A DNA stretch of 64,000 nt from Hygrophila difformis. Its lineage: Eukaryota; Streptophyta; Magnoliopsida; Lamiales; Acanthaceae. Below the pieces are notes generated by a model, which worked only from the letters and a program-made list of their open reading frames with translations, was not told the DNA's origin and did no database searches. The stretch's first letter is position 1. Every line of letters starts with the position of its first letter. A program made the position numbers and the translations under genes. Location of the stretch: contig JAOANR010000004.1 of the NCBI GenBank assembly GCA_030278955.1, forward strand, positions 60,019,541 to 60,083,540, written 5' to 3'. Below are positions 35,764 to 47,665 of the stretch, piece after piece.

Positions 35764-36929
35764 TCTATTTAGTGCTTAAATTATTCTTTTTAGGATTTAC
35801 TTTACCGAAGTGAATATTGAATTTTCTGTGTGACAAATTATTTAGAATAAAAGTTGTAACATTTGTAGTACTTAATACTGCCAAATGATTACCAGCTAAG
35901 TTGAACTGTTGCACGTATAGCCACAGAGAAATACCCGTATTGCCAGTTACTGGTGTGAAATTACTGTTTAACCCTTCGATCGGTATTTTTTGTTTTGTTT
36001 TTTTGCTTGCGCGCGCGTACGTGGCTTTTCCTTTTACATTTCCTCATTGGAGAAGGGAACGAAGATAGACAAGTTCATGTGCCTTTGTCTTTTAGATGGC
36101 TTTGGGATAGAATAAGTAACATTCAGGTGTATGGAATGCTGATTCGAGATATGTTTATCGGATATTAATAAGGTATGTGTTCGATATTTAATCATATTTG
36201 AGCTGTATAAAAAAAATACTTAGTATATTTTCAGTACCTGCTGATTCAATTATGAAACCAAATTTGAATTTTAGTATGGGGTATATAATTGACAATAAAG
36301 TTTTCTACGTCAATAGTATGCTATTAATATATTCTGTTTTTTGACAAAATATTAGATGAAAATTGAAGTTACGAGGGGCCTATATATAAGTTCAAATTTT
36401 TGGTAAGTTAATAAATAATCATGCTTGGTAAGAAAAGGAAAGTAGGGGTTTCACGAATTGTTCATGATCGAAATTTAATGATCAATTGCAATTGTTGTCC
36501 CTTTTAATTTTCTCAAGTATTTCGTTCCCATAATCTTTCTCAATTTATTTTGTTATTTCACTGAGCCAATTCATCTGGTTGAAAAAACTAAAAGAAAAAA
36601 AGAGAGTGAATAAGCGTGCATTATACTAAGTTTAATTCCATATACATATTGCTCGAATTGTTGCGGTAATTCGCAAATAGTATTAATCAATTTGATTTAG
36701 CTCGATAAATCATGTAAATTTATTGAAAAAAATGTGTTGGAAATTTGAAGATGACACGTATAACGTCTATTTCATAGAATATATGCTGAAACCGTAAAGC
36801 TAAAGCTAGAGCATGAGCATGATTCCCAATAACGAAACGAAATTAATGTCAATATTATTACTTTATAGGGCAACAAGGAATCTTAGCTTGTTATTGTCCT
36901 AAGTATACAAGGAAACACGACAAACAACA
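35764..36929. other. Upstream region of CLC-c
   Basis: AT-rich intergenic DNA with one further ACGTGGC; a TA repeat lies nearer the gene at 35625-35690. No gene or element identified. Confidence 0.4.
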
Positions 36930-38032
36930 ATATTTGGTGGGGTTCGGTTAGCATCCAGAATAGCCAATTTTCTAGATGTCCAGAAGTTGCTAGGAGAATG
37001 AATAGAGAGTGCTAACGGATGATTCCTCCAATCATTTACAATTAATAGCCACTATTAATTAGGGTAATGGGATATTTTAATTCCATAATGCATACTCGGT
37101 AAAAATTTGGCATAATTACTACTGCCATAATTGGACAAATCAACATAATTGCATTGACAGCCGTTTCCCACTTACTCAATCCACAAAAAACCTACTTTGG
37201 ATTGCTCTCTTCAGGATTCATCAACGTGCCAAAGTTATAGCATATTCATCACACCCTGCTGAGGAAAAATCAACCGTCGGCTTATGATGTGCTAATTATA
37301 ATCATTAGATGTGCTATTATATCGATTCACAACTGATATGGTTGATTTTAGCTGTGATATTTATAAAGTTTATATGTGCTAATATTCAGAATCCTATTTG
37401 CATATTTAATTCATTATAATTAAATATTGAGCCGTGGTTGATTTTAACTGTGATAATTATCAGGATTACATGTGCTAGCATGTCGATTCACCAATGCTAT
37501 TTGCATATTTAGTTCATTATAATTAAATATTGAGTCGTGATTGATTTTAACTGTGATAATTATCAGGATTATATGTGCTAGTTTGTCGATTTACCTGTGA
37601 TAATTATCATTTATAGAAGTGCTATTGTATCGATCCACCAATGCTATCTGCAATTTAATTTATTATAATTAAATAGTGAGCAGTGGTTCATTTTAGCTGT
37701 TGCAATTATAATGTTTCTATTTGCTAGTATTCCCATCCACCAATGCTATGTGCTTTGTTGAAGTATAAATAAAATTAGGGCTGGGCAAAATATTCGAACC
37801 GATTCGCTGAACCGCAAAATCGAATCGAAACCGAACCGAATTTCCGGTTAACCGAGGACTCCGGTTCAAATACAAATACTTCATTTAAGTATTTGCCCGG
37901 TTCAAATACAAATACAAATACTTTAATTTTTTTTCCCCGATTAATCGAACCGAACCGAATATATTCTTGTGTTTTAAAAAATTATATATATTGTATATAT
38001 TATACATGTTTAATGGTATATAATTGTATATC

Positions 38033-38077
38033 AATAATATATATTACTATTTCGCAAAAAAAATAATATATATTACT
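38033..38077 (+). repeat. Micro-insertion at the tip of a Stowaway, 16-bp target duplication
   Basis: Direct repeats AATAATATATATTACT (38033-38048, 38062-38077) flank a 13-bp insert ATTTCGCAAAAAA. The duplicated target includes the first two bases of the Stowaway terminus, so this event came after the Stowaway. Confidence 0.7.
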
Positions 38078-38334
38078 CCCTCCGTCCCACAATAATGTTC
38101 CCATTTCATTTCTGCACACAATCCAATGCACTTTTTAAAATGTTAATATCTCAAAATATATACAGGTAGAAATTATGTAAAATATATATTCTAAAACTAT
38201 ACGATTAGACGAATCTAACAAGACCAAACTCGACTATTTTTTTCAAATATATAATTACAATAATATCGAGTCAAAGTTGAACAATAAACAGTGTCAAAAA
38301 GTCAAATGAGAACATTATTGTGAGACGGAGGGAG
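38076..38334. mobile_element. Stowaway-type MITE nested in the hAT MITE
   Basis: 259 bp with TA on both sides (38074-38075, 38335-38336). The inverted ends are about 33 bp with two mismatches (CTCCCTCCGTCCCACAATAA outermost). Carries the shared internal core. It is the best-preserved copy in the window. Confidence 0.93.
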
Positions 38335-38973
38335 TACTATTATTTATTTAATTCTCTAAGTATATAATAAAATAAATATTAAAAAGTAAAGATAATTATA
38401 AAAAATATGTTCTATATTGATTTTTTGCCCTTAATAATACTCATTATTGAAATAGACACTAGACTAAATTTTTTTTAAATATATTAATATATTTTGGTAA
38501 CACTAAAAGGAACCACCAAATTTGATAATTATATGATTTTTTTAATTATATAGTAATAACCTCAAAAATTAACCTATAAAAGGTTAAGAATTAGGAAAAT
38601 GAAGATTTGATTATAAGGTTTAATAGGCTTGGACAAAATATTCGAACCGAATCTCTTAACCGCTGAATCAAATCGAAATCGAACCCCCGGTTAACCGAGA
38701 AATCCGGTTACGAATACAAATACTTCATTTAAGTATTTGTCCGGTTCAAATACAAATACAAATATCTCAAAAACTCAGGATAACCGAACCGTGCCCACCC
38801 CTAAATAAAATTACGTGCTAGAAGAAAACATATGCAGTTCTAGTAGTTCTGTGTTCTTATAAGATTGTTATAACTTGAACCCCAACAATTTTTTTTATTT
38901 TATTATTGGATATTATTTATGTGGTCGTATACATGGATACACAAAAAAAATATATTGTTCCCGCATCTAGCAC

Positions 38974-39270
38974 TTATTTTTTCTTCCTCTTCTCCGGCTT
39001 ACTCTTGGGGGTTCGCACTACTTCTGATATGGATTTCATGCGACGCTTGCGCCCAAATCTCCTAGCCTTTGATATTAACGTATATGTGCTGGCATCATTC
39101 ACACTGTCCCCTGCATAACAGAAAAAATTGTCATATGCACAAATGGCAAGACCTCTCAATTTTAAACGGAGTAAAGAACGAATGTAAAACAAATTTTGTT
39201 TACCCTTTTCTTGTGCTGTTGAAGTTGATTCCCCCACCTCGACCGTCAAAAAATTGTTCAAATGGGCCAT
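38974..39270 (-). CDS. Putative two-exon ORF fragment inside the MULE
   Basis: Open from MAHLNNFLTVEVGESTST at 39270, with a plausible donor after 39204 and acceptor before 39110 that keep the frame. It ends in a very basic tail (ARRFGRKRRMKSISEVVRT, then KSKPEKRKKK). I do not recognise the family. It could be the C-terminus of a degenerate MULE-encoded protein or a captured host exon pair. It sits next to the right TIR on the minus strand. Confidence 0.35.
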   Translation of the reverse strand: MAHLNNFLTVEVGESTSTAQEKGKQNLFYIRSLLRLKLRGLAICAYDNFFCYAGDSVNDASTYTLISKARRFGRKRRMKSISEVVRTPKSKPEKRKKK

Positions 39271-39677
39271 GTATTTGTTGTATGTGTCGTTATCTTTGCT
39301 GAACGGAGTTCAAGTCTAACATCTTAAGCCGACGGTTGATTTTTCCTCAGCAGGGTGTGATGAATATGCTACAACTTTGGCACGTTGATGAATCCTGAAG
39401 AGAGCAATCCAAAGTAGGTTTTTTGTGGATTGAGTAAGTGGGAAACGACTGTCAATGCAATTATGTTGATTTGTCCAATTATGGCAGTAGTAATTATGCC
39501 AAATCCACGGAGTATGCATTATGGAATTAAAATATCCCATTACCCTAATTAGTAATGGCTATTAATTGTAAATGATTGGAGGAATCATCCGTTAGCACTC
39601 TCTATTCATTCTCCTAGCAACTTCGGGACATCCAGAAAAGTGGCTATTCTGGATGCTAACCGAATCCATATTTGGTG

Positions 39678-40266
39678 ATTTATGATTTGTTAACTGTCGA
39701 GTCCTTAATTATGAAACATTTATAAATCAACTATCCCGTGTCTTGAGGATCGGACAAGATCTGATTTTATTTTATTTTTTTGAAAAAAAAAAAGGAATTT
39801 GGGAAAATTGAATAGGGTGAGGGGTTTTAAGTTAAATAGGTTGGAATTTTGGGACCAATTTCATTATATTGTCACCGATCAGTGTTGGTGCAATAAAAGG
39901 GATTTTCCTATATACAGTACTATGTACTTATAATAGAGTTGACATTTATTGTCCAGTAGCCAAAAGAATGGTACTAACATTTTTGGGATACCACATTCTG
40001 TGAATTGCAAATTATCACTCCAATTGTTAGTATGGACATTGAAAGATTTTCTCTCCCAAAGCAAAATTTTGCATACATTAAGGCTTCAACCCGTGACATT
40101 TTAAACTGCTAGCGCCCCATATCATTCAAGTCAACTGCGTTTGGTAATGCGAATTGCATATTTGAGTATATTTATCAATTATTTTAGAAATTCCAGAATT
40201 AAAGTACATGACATATATGCATATACTGCTAGCTCATCTATTGATGCATAGGTTGATGCTGATATG
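39678..40266. other. Spacer right of the MULE
   Basis: AT-rich DNA with no gene or element I can support. Confidence 0.4.
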
Positions 40267-40399
40267 GGGTATGTTTGGAAGCCGGCATATTTATGAGCAT
40301 ATAGCGGATTGAATCAGCATATTCTCTCACAATTCTCTCTCCGAATCTGCTATCCGCCAGCGGAGCGGATCCGCTGACTCAGTGACTCCCAAACATCCC
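40267..40399. mobile_element. Short MITE candidate
   Basis: Left end GGGTATGTTTGG and right end CCAAACATCCCC form an inverted pair around about 130 bp that also contains a GCGGAT/ATCCGC pair. No clean target duplication. Confidence 0.4.
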
Positions 40400-40793
40400 C
40401 ATGATATGGTATGGTGTATATATATATATATATAGTATATTTATCAATTATTTTAGAAATTCCAGAATTAAAGTGCATGAATATATATAGTATATTTATT
40501 TATTTACTTAATAAAAATGCACCCGATTTCGGGAGCTTTAGATTTTATATCAAAATAATATTTCTGTTCTTTACAATAACTTTTAAAGGCTATAGTTGTA
40601 AATTGCAACTCCCGAAAGCTCCACAAGTAGAAGTTACCCATAATAGTTTTTAGAAGCTTCCGACAGCTAATTTTAATTTTATTAATTTTCTCATTAAATT
40701 ATTTTTTTTACAGCTAGCTTCTTCTACCGAACACTTATATAAAACTGATAGTTACAGCTCCCAACAACTACAGCTCTCTACAGCACCAACTTG

Positions 40794-40966
40794 CAGTGGC
40801 GGACCCAGGATTTTTCGGGAGGTAGGGCCGGAGTCTATTTTTTTTAATCTTAAGTAAAAAAATAAAAAATAAAAAAAAATTGATAAAAAAAAGTAATAGA
40901 AATTTTTTTTTTTTAATTTGAGGTGGGGCCGAGGCCCCACCGGGCCTACACCTAGATCCGCCCCTG
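40794..40966. mobile_element. hAT-type MITE
   Basis: 173 bp flanked by a perfect 8-bp duplication CCAACTTG (40786-40793, 40967-40974). Inverted ends CAGTGGCGGACCCAGG and CAGGGGCGGATCTAGG. Non-coding. Confidence 0.9.
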
Positions 40967-40974
40967 CCAACTTG

Positions 40975-41738
40975 CAGATGAAGCCCGCAGATACAGCTTT
41001 ACGTGCAGTAATGCATCAATATATATCAACAAAGGGAAATAGCACTAGTAGTAGTATGAATACAGTTAAAACTAACATAGGGTTATTGTTTTTTGTTTGA
41101 TTGGAACCATCTTTCAATTTTACGTCTGCACGTATAAATGTCCAAACAATTCACATTCCTATAGTTACAGGACAAAAAGATATATATTAAAAATAAATAA
41201 ATAAATAAATCATGAGGCAGATAGAGAAATACAGTAACAAATTGTTGGAAAGAAAGAAGGGTTTCTACACATATTTTAATATAAGGTATATATATAAAAT
41301 AAAATAGTGGAGAGAATTTTATCTCCACTTTTATTAGGAAAGTAAAATAAAATGAAATCATTAGCTGTTGATTTAGAGGAGATAGTTTCAAAAAGGGACA
41401 CGTTAAGTATTTTGATTAGTAATTATTGCCTAGCTCTTTATTCTTTTCAATAAAATATTAAACCCAAGTATCCAACGCATGGTCTACTTAGCATTACCCT
41501 TTTCGGCTTATAGGGATCTCTTATACAGCTTGAAATTTAGAATCTAAAGATAGAGTTAAGATTTTGTGGTAATTATTACTATATATTTTCAATCAAAATG
41601 AAATATTTTAACATACTTGTCACTATTTATTAAGTTATTTTCACTAAATTTTGTGAAAGTATCTTTCAAGTCACAATAAATTTTATTAAGCATTACCCTA
41701 TGCATTTACCCTAGCACTTTGACACATGAAAAATAATA
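40975..41738. other. AT-rich spacer
   Basis: Nothing recognisable apart from a short (AAAT)n stretch near 41190-41207. Confidence 0.4.
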
Positions 41739-41996
41739 CTTCCTCCGTTTTTAAATTATTGCCCCAAACCAAATTTTGATATTGTTCATTGCACTGTTTT
41801 AATTTCAATTTTTATCATAGTTATACAAGTTAAAATATAAACAAGTGAGATATTATTGGATTCGCCTCGTCTTGTAGTTTTAAAATATCGAACTTTTAGA
41901 ATGTTTACTTGTACTGAACTTGAGTTATTAATGGTTTAAAATATATTGGACTGCGTGCTGGGTGGGTCCGTAGCAATTAAAACAAAACGGAAGAAG
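41739..41996. mobile_element. Stowaway-type MITE (divergent)
   Basis: TA on both sides (41737-41738, 41997-41998). Ends CTTCCTCCGTTTTT and AAAACGGAAGAAG. Internal core diverged (ATTCGCCTCGTCTTGTAG). Confidence 0.75.
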
Positions 41997-42040
41997 TATA
42001 ATAAAATCATGCATATATATAATCATCATCATAAATAGTA

Positions 42041-42279
42041 CTCCCTCCGTCCCAGTTGAATTGTCCTATTTGACTTTTTGACACTTTTCATTGTTCATTT
42101 GAATTGTCCCAGTTGAATAGTCGAGTTTGGTCTTGTTAGATTCGTCTAATCGTATAATTTCAGAATTATATATTTTATATAATTTTTAGTTGTATATATT
42201 TCGAGATATTAACAATTAAAAAAGTGTAATGGATTGTGTGCAGAAAATAAATGAAATATTACAAGTGGGACAGATTGAG
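42041..42279. mobile_element. Stowaway-type MITE
   Basis: TA on both sides. Left end CTCCCTCCGTCCCAG; right end decayed (GGGACAGATTGAG). Core in reverse orientation. Confidence 0.82.
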
Positions 42280-42966
42280 TAAAATATAGGAACGTGAAAA
42301 AATAAAGGCCAATGATTGAAATACGCCAATAAGATGGATCATTGTTTTAGGAAAACAGTAGATTATTATTATTAATGATTGAGTCGGATAAAAAAGAAAA
42401 AGGAGTATAGATAGTGTTGGGTACGAGCTAGAAAAGCGGGTGATGATGCGATTGGCGTTGTGTGAACTTTTTTGGTTATGTGGGTGTGAATTGAATCACA
42501 TGACAATGGAAAAAAGGTGGTCTAATAATAGTTTGCACTTTAAGACAAAGGGTACGTAATAAATTGGTCCCCGGTCACATAAAGTGGTATCATGCCATTA
42601 ATTAGTATACCATCAAGACTTTCTCAATTTTCATATATAACCAAAAAACAAAATTTCATATATATCCACCCTCCAAAATTCTTATAATTAATGCCACTAA
42701 TTGATAAGTAGTATGTATGTTAGACATGGTTAAAAGAGTTATTTTGATAACCCAAATGGTTATAGTATATATATGATGATTCTATGGGGAGAAATCATTT
42801 CTCCAAAAAAAAAAAAGAGTATACTAAGAAAAAGTCCATGCATGTTGAATGTGGTATTAGTGGTAAACTAGTGGTTAATAAGGTTGCTGTAGCCCACTAA
42901 TGGGTATAATGTACTACTTCAATGAGATTTTTTAAAATAACTAGTACTACAAGTCAAAGACAAATA
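42280..42966. other. Spacer between Stowaway copies
   Basis: AT-rich. A possible micro-insertion lies at about 42626-42664 (AATTTTCATATATA and AATTTCATATATA around ACCAAAAAAC), not exact enough to call firmly. No gene. Confidence 0.35.
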
Positions 42967-43222
42967 CTCCCTCCGTTTAAAAAAAAAAAATTAAAACGGA
43001 TCACGCAGTCCAATGTATGTTTTACACTATTAATAGCTCAATTTCGGTACAAGTAAAAATTCTAAAAGTTCGATATTTGAAAACTACTCGACGAGACGAA
43101 TCCAACAAGATCCCACTTGGCTATATTTTAACTTGTATAACTATAATAAAACTTTTAGTTAAAGTGCGTGTGTGAATAGTGCCAAATTTCCAAACGTTCC
43201 AACTATTGGGAAACGGAGGGAG
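42967..43222. mobile_element. Stowaway-type MITE
   Basis: TA on both sides (42965-42966, 43223-43224). Ends CTCCCTCCGTTT and AAACGGAGGGAG. Confidence 0.88.
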
Positions 43223-43494
43223 TACTACTATTAACGACAGTACTAAAATAGTAGTAGTAAATTAAGTGCAGGAGGTGTGGGCGATCGAGTGGCTAATGAC
43301 GTCTTCTTCACTCATTAATTATGCTTAGGGTTGGTTATAAACGATAAGTCATCAGTAATCAAATCAAAAATCAACAAAATCCAAAATATATAAAGTATAT
43401 AATTGGCTAATTGCAGAAGAAACGAAGATATTTATAAAAAAAAAAAAAAAAATGATTTAGAGTGGGAATTCAGAATATATATGGATACATGATA

Positions 43495-43754
43495 CTTCCT
43501 CCCTTCATTTTTATTTGATACGGTAGGAGTTTTGTTACTGTTCATTGAGTAACTTTGATTCGTATTTTTAATACAGTTATATAGGATAAAAAATAGTCAA
43601 ATGAGATCTTGTTAGATTCGTCTAATCGCATAGATTTAGAATATCAAAATTTCATAATTTTTACTTGTACGCAATTTGAGTTATTGAAGATTGAAAATTT
43701 GTATTGAATTACATAAAATGTGGATCCGTAGCAATTAAAAATGAACGGAGTTAG
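43495..43754. mobile_element. Stowaway-type MITE (decayed ends)
   Basis: TA on both sides. Ends CTTCCTCCCTTCATTTTTA and AAATGAACGGAGTTAG. Internal core present in reverse orientation (GATTCGTCTAATCGCATAG). Confidence 0.75.
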
Positions 43755-44015
43755 TATATAGGAGTACCATATACTCCATGAATTAATAAGGTTGTAGACT
43801 GTAGTACTAGTAATGAATCGAAATTCATGTCTTTTAGTGTTCACATCAGATATACACAGAAATGAAGACTGGTTTGTGTCTGCTTCATATGACGATGATC
43901 AATCACATTATTATATTGAGACAGTGAGGCATATATAATAGAGCTGAGCTGAGTGTTCAATTCAAACCCATTACTACTATTTATTTTTGCCACACCCACA
44001 CCTCAACCAACAATA

Positions 44016-44618
44016 CACTTCTCGGTCCCGCGAAGTATGACCGTTTTTTTTGGTACGATAATTTAGGTATTGAGATTTATTAGTTAAAGTGGTGTAGGCA
44101 TTTTGTGTTTAAGATTCTAATGAGTTTTGATACTGTTTATTGTTTAAATTTGACTTAATATTATGTAATGATACAATTAGAGAAAAATATTCAGGTGTGA
44201 TTTTGCTAGAATTGTCTAATCGTGTAGTTTCATAATATAGTATATTTTATACAATTTTGAAATATGGCAGGGGTGTGGTACCCTCGTGTTTAGTGTTTGA
44301 TTTCCTTTTCTTCTTCCTTGTTCTGTAGTGGTTTTTAGTTTTTCCTTTTGCCGACTTCTTGGCTTCATGTTCACCAAAAAATTTTTTTTTGAAATATTAA
44401 GAATTAAAGAAATGCTAGGGACTTTGTGTAGAAAAATAAAAGTGTATTGGAATTTGTGCATAATAGTAAAAGTGAACACTTTTAATGTGATTTGAAAATA
44501 ATTAAAATTCTAATCAAACTTATACTATTATTTTAATTTATCAAAAAATAAAAAGTAACCAAATTTCGTGGAATACCTCAAAAAAGAATAGTGACCAAAT
44601 TTCGTGGGACGGAGGGTG
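44016..44618. mobile_element. Stowaway-type MITE interrupted by a retroposon
   Basis: Left end CTTCTCGGTCCCGCG, right end CGTGGGACGGAGGGTG, TA on the left and TA on the right. Longer than its relatives because of the insertion at 44266-44386 and a partly duplicated right end (ACCAAATTTCGTGG occurs twice). Confidence 0.7.
44266..44386 (+). mobile_element. Short retroposon insertion (SINE or LINE tail)
   Basis: A 121-bp insert flanked by TTTTGAAATAT (44255-44265, 44387-44397). Its 3' end is GTTCACCAAAAAA followed by Ts. No box B seen, so it may be a 5'-truncated LINE or SINE. Confidence 0.65.
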
Positions 44619-46175
44619 TACTATTTGTCTTGTCCTTTCGCCATCAGTACCCAAAAAGGAACCCCCCACCGTCCACCTTATTTTTCTACCGCCCCTTTTC
44701 CAAAATCAAATACTATTATTCATATATCTTCTTCTTTTTCTTTTTTTTTTTATTATTTTTATTATTTTTTATACAGAGGATTTATCCAAAGGGTCTCCCG
44801 ACCAAGAAGCGTGGCTCTCATCTATGAACAATTTATTTAAAGCGAGAGAACAAAAGGATAATATCAAAATTCCAACTTGGAAATTTATAAGGTAAAGAAT
44901 TGGACATTAATTGATGATAGGTTAATTGAATAGTATTTTCACATGAACAAACTCATACTAGTATATTGCTTATAAAGGTATTCTTTATTTGGTTACCCTC
45001 GTGAACTGTTTTGCTGTTTCTTCACCCTTTTTTTTCCCTTTGCGGCCCCGTATAATAATATTTTGGTACAATTATAATACAAAATTTTATATTATCAAAA
45101 TCTTATGTACTCTAAAGATTTATATCGTGAATAGTATGTTGTAATTTTTTTTAAAAAAAAAAATGCCCACCATGCACACATGTTACACAATATTTTAACC
45201 CCTAAAGAAATGGCTGCCATTTGCACTCTGGGTCATGTAGAGAATACCAACTTATAGTTTCAGAATTAAAATCATAATTTCATAATTTACATACTACGTG
45301 AGAAATGATTTTTTAATTTTTGTCCAATTCTTCATATCCACCTTCTATACTAACATGGGTCTTCATGTGACATGTGGACAATTAACTTTGAAAGTAATTT
45401 CCTCTTTATATATAAATTTATTACACGCTACTATTGTGTTGGCATCCAATCACATTCATACACTGGACCATTATTTCCAGGGCCCACATGGGATAGGAGT
45501 ATGGAGAATTGGAGATAATAGCACCAAATATCTATATTTATTTATTGAGTGCCCGGGAATTTAATTCCACCAAATTGATCAAATTAATTAGTAGGGCAGC
45601 GGGATCTACCTTTCTCCCAGCCCCCATTCTGGATAGCGTTGCAAAACGCGCCCCCACCTAATAATAATTTTATGAAATCTCTAAAATATGAATTTCAAAT
45701 TTCAAATTTAATACTAACATAATAACGTAGTACTACAATATTGTGTGGCAAATAGATAGATTCAAACTCCATTTATAGGTATGCACATAATAATTACAGG
45801 AAGAGAGATTAAAGGCATTCTTTTAGTTCGTACATAGTATATATGATGTCAGATTTTTTTTACTAACTGGTCCACAAATTAGCATACCAGTAAAGTTTTA
45901 ATTAAATTATTACTTCCAGAAAATGGATTAGTCTTTGAAAGATGTGGGAAATTATTTAAATTGGAGTTTGGAAGGAGTAGTTACACTATTATTAGGTCAA
46001 CATGCCACGTGGATACAAGGCTTGCAATGGGTGCCTGGTGGCTAACTGTGTGGTTGTCATTTGTCTTATTAACGAATAAATAAATAATCATGGAATATGG
46101 AGTATGCGTGCAGATTAATTGGCGTGATTAGGAATTTAATAAAAAAAATTCTTTAAATTAATTTTTTATATTATC
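44619..46175. other. Gene-free AT-rich stretch
   Basis: One 88-codon ORF (45298-45564) has no recognisable motif and I do not treat it as a gene. A T-run/A-run junction lies near 45148. Nothing else supported. Confidence 0.4.
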
Positions 46176-46225
46176 AAAGTAAATAGTTATGAGTTTACCG
46201 AAAAAAAAAAGTAAATAGTTATGAG
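46176..46225 (+). repeat. Micro-insertion with 15-18-bp target duplication
   Basis: Direct repeats AAAGTAAATAGTTATGAG (46176-46193, 46208-46225) flank TTTACCG plus As. The insert resembles the 3' tip of the full-length LINE at 7501-13146, which ends CTACCG plus As. Confidence 0.75.
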
Positions 46226-46622
46226 AATAAGATTTTAACGTTTTAACATGCAATTATTACTCTATATATAATATAGATCGTAAATAAATAGAGCTCAAAA
46301 TTAGTACTCCCACTATTAATTAAATACTCCAATCCAATTTAACTAAACTGATAATTGATTGAGTACTTTAATTATTAGTGTCAAATCTAATTTAATAAAG
46401 TATATTAAATATCAAATCATGAAATTTCAATAATAACTGTGATTCTTAAGAATATACTAGTATTAACTAGCTAGTTTAAAGAGTACATAATGTGGTCTTC
46501 AATGGCTCATCAGAAAACCAAAAAAAAGTACGTAATGTGGCGTTGGTGTTTCTTCTCAGCATCTCCTTGGTTGAAATTTATTGGTTATAAAAATAACGAG
46601 CATTCTTAATGTATATACTTTA

Positions 46623-47054
46623 GGGCCGTTTGGATTGACTTTTGAAAAAACCAGAAGTAGGAGTGAAAGCCAAAAGCAAAAGCATGTAACTTTTGTGTTT
46701 GGATGAAATGTTTGAAAACAACTTTTTATCAAAAATGTGTTTGGATATGTAAAAATGAAAAATACTTTTGGAATGTTATAATTACTAAAAAGTACATGCT
46801 ACTTATGAGAACAGTACATATTTATAGTGTAATTTAAATGTATTAGTACGGGCATTTAAGACTTTTGTGTGCTTTTGGCTTCTACTTTTCAGATAAGCAC
46901 CCCGGTCTGCTTCTTCCAGAAGCACTTTTGCAGCTTTTCGAGGTGTTTTTGCTTTTTCTAAAAAGTCAAACCAAACACCATTTTTCAATCAAAAATACTT
47001 TTGGCAGAAGCAAAAGCCAAAAACACATTTGCAAAAGCTATTCCAAACAGGGCC
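46623..47054. mobile_element. Tourist-like MITE
   Basis: TTA on both sides (46620-46622, 47055-47057). Inverted ends GGGCCGTTTGGATTGAC and AGGCCCTGTTTGGAATAGC. The interior is rich in CTTTTGC/GCAAAAG motifs. Confidence 0.82.
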
Positions 47055-47112
47055 TTAGTATACTGCAATTTAATTATTTACAAATAGGCGACTAGACATG
47101 TAATTATATATA

Positions 47113-47373
47113 CTCCCTCCGTTTTTTTTTTGTTAGCTACTGTTGACTAATGTGTACTGTTCACTTATATACTTTGACTTAAAGTTTTCTCATGGTTATA
47201 CAAGTTAAAATATGGCCAAGTGTGATCTTGTTAGATTCGTCTCGTCTTGTAGATTTTAAATATCGAACTTTTAGAATTTTTATATGTACCGAATTTGAAT
47301 TATTAATAGTTTAAAATGTGCATTGGACTGCATGCTGAGTGGGTCCATAGCTATCTTTAAAAAACGGAGGAAG
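47113..47373. mobile_element. Stowaway-type MITE
   Basis: TA on both sides. Ends CTCCCTCCGTTTTT and AAAACGGAGGAAG. Most similar to the copy at 41739-41996 (core ATTCGTCTCGTCTTGTAG). Confidence 0.85.
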
Positions 47374-47375
47374 TA

Positions 47376-47630
47376 TGTGACAAAATTCTAAGCACGCAAC
47401 TGAAGCTTACAAGAGGTGCATCATAAGCATTAAGCAGGTAGATCGACACTAAGTTAAGCAATGGGTATATATGATGGCTTAATAATTGTTTTAAATGATG
47501 ACTTTGGTGGCGCAATTAATGAATGTAGGACTTGGGCATGGCTTCTCATTTTCTTAGATTCATATAAAGCATTTTCTTTATTACTCCTATCTAGTATATG
47601 TCATTAAAATATAGTACTAATTGATATGGA

Positions 47631-47665
<35 letters not shown>

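Larger units (their letters stand above)
37776..38803. mobile_element. hAT-type MITE nested in the MULE
   Basis: Flanked by an 8-bp duplication AATAAAAT (37768-37775, 38804-38811). Inverted ends TAGGGCTGGGCA and TAGGGGTGGGCA. Both ends are dense in GAACCG/CGGTTC and (AAATAC)-type motifs. Interrupted by a Stowaway element. Confidence 0.88.
36940..39667. mobile_element. MULE with ~345-bp terminal inverted repeats
   Basis: Flanked by a perfect 10-bp duplication ATATTTGGTG (36930-36939, 39668-39677). The inverted arms 36940-37284 and 39325-39667 are highly similar (GG(G/A)TTCGGTTAGCATCC outermost). Long TIRs with 9-11 bp duplications are typical of Mutator-like elements. The left interior has about four degenerate tandem copies of a ~100-bp unit (about 37330-37750). 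No transposase is recognisable, so it is non-autonomous. It contains a nested hAT MITE that itself contains a Stowaway. Confidence 0.9.

Noticed and set aside
42626..42664. Further micro-insertion candidate
   Set aside because: The flanking repeats differ by a base in a T-run and the insert is simple, so chance is plausible. The case at 52397-52435 is similarly weak.
45298..45564. 88-codon plus-strand ORF
   Set aside because: No motif, no splice context and AT-rich surroundings; expected by chance.
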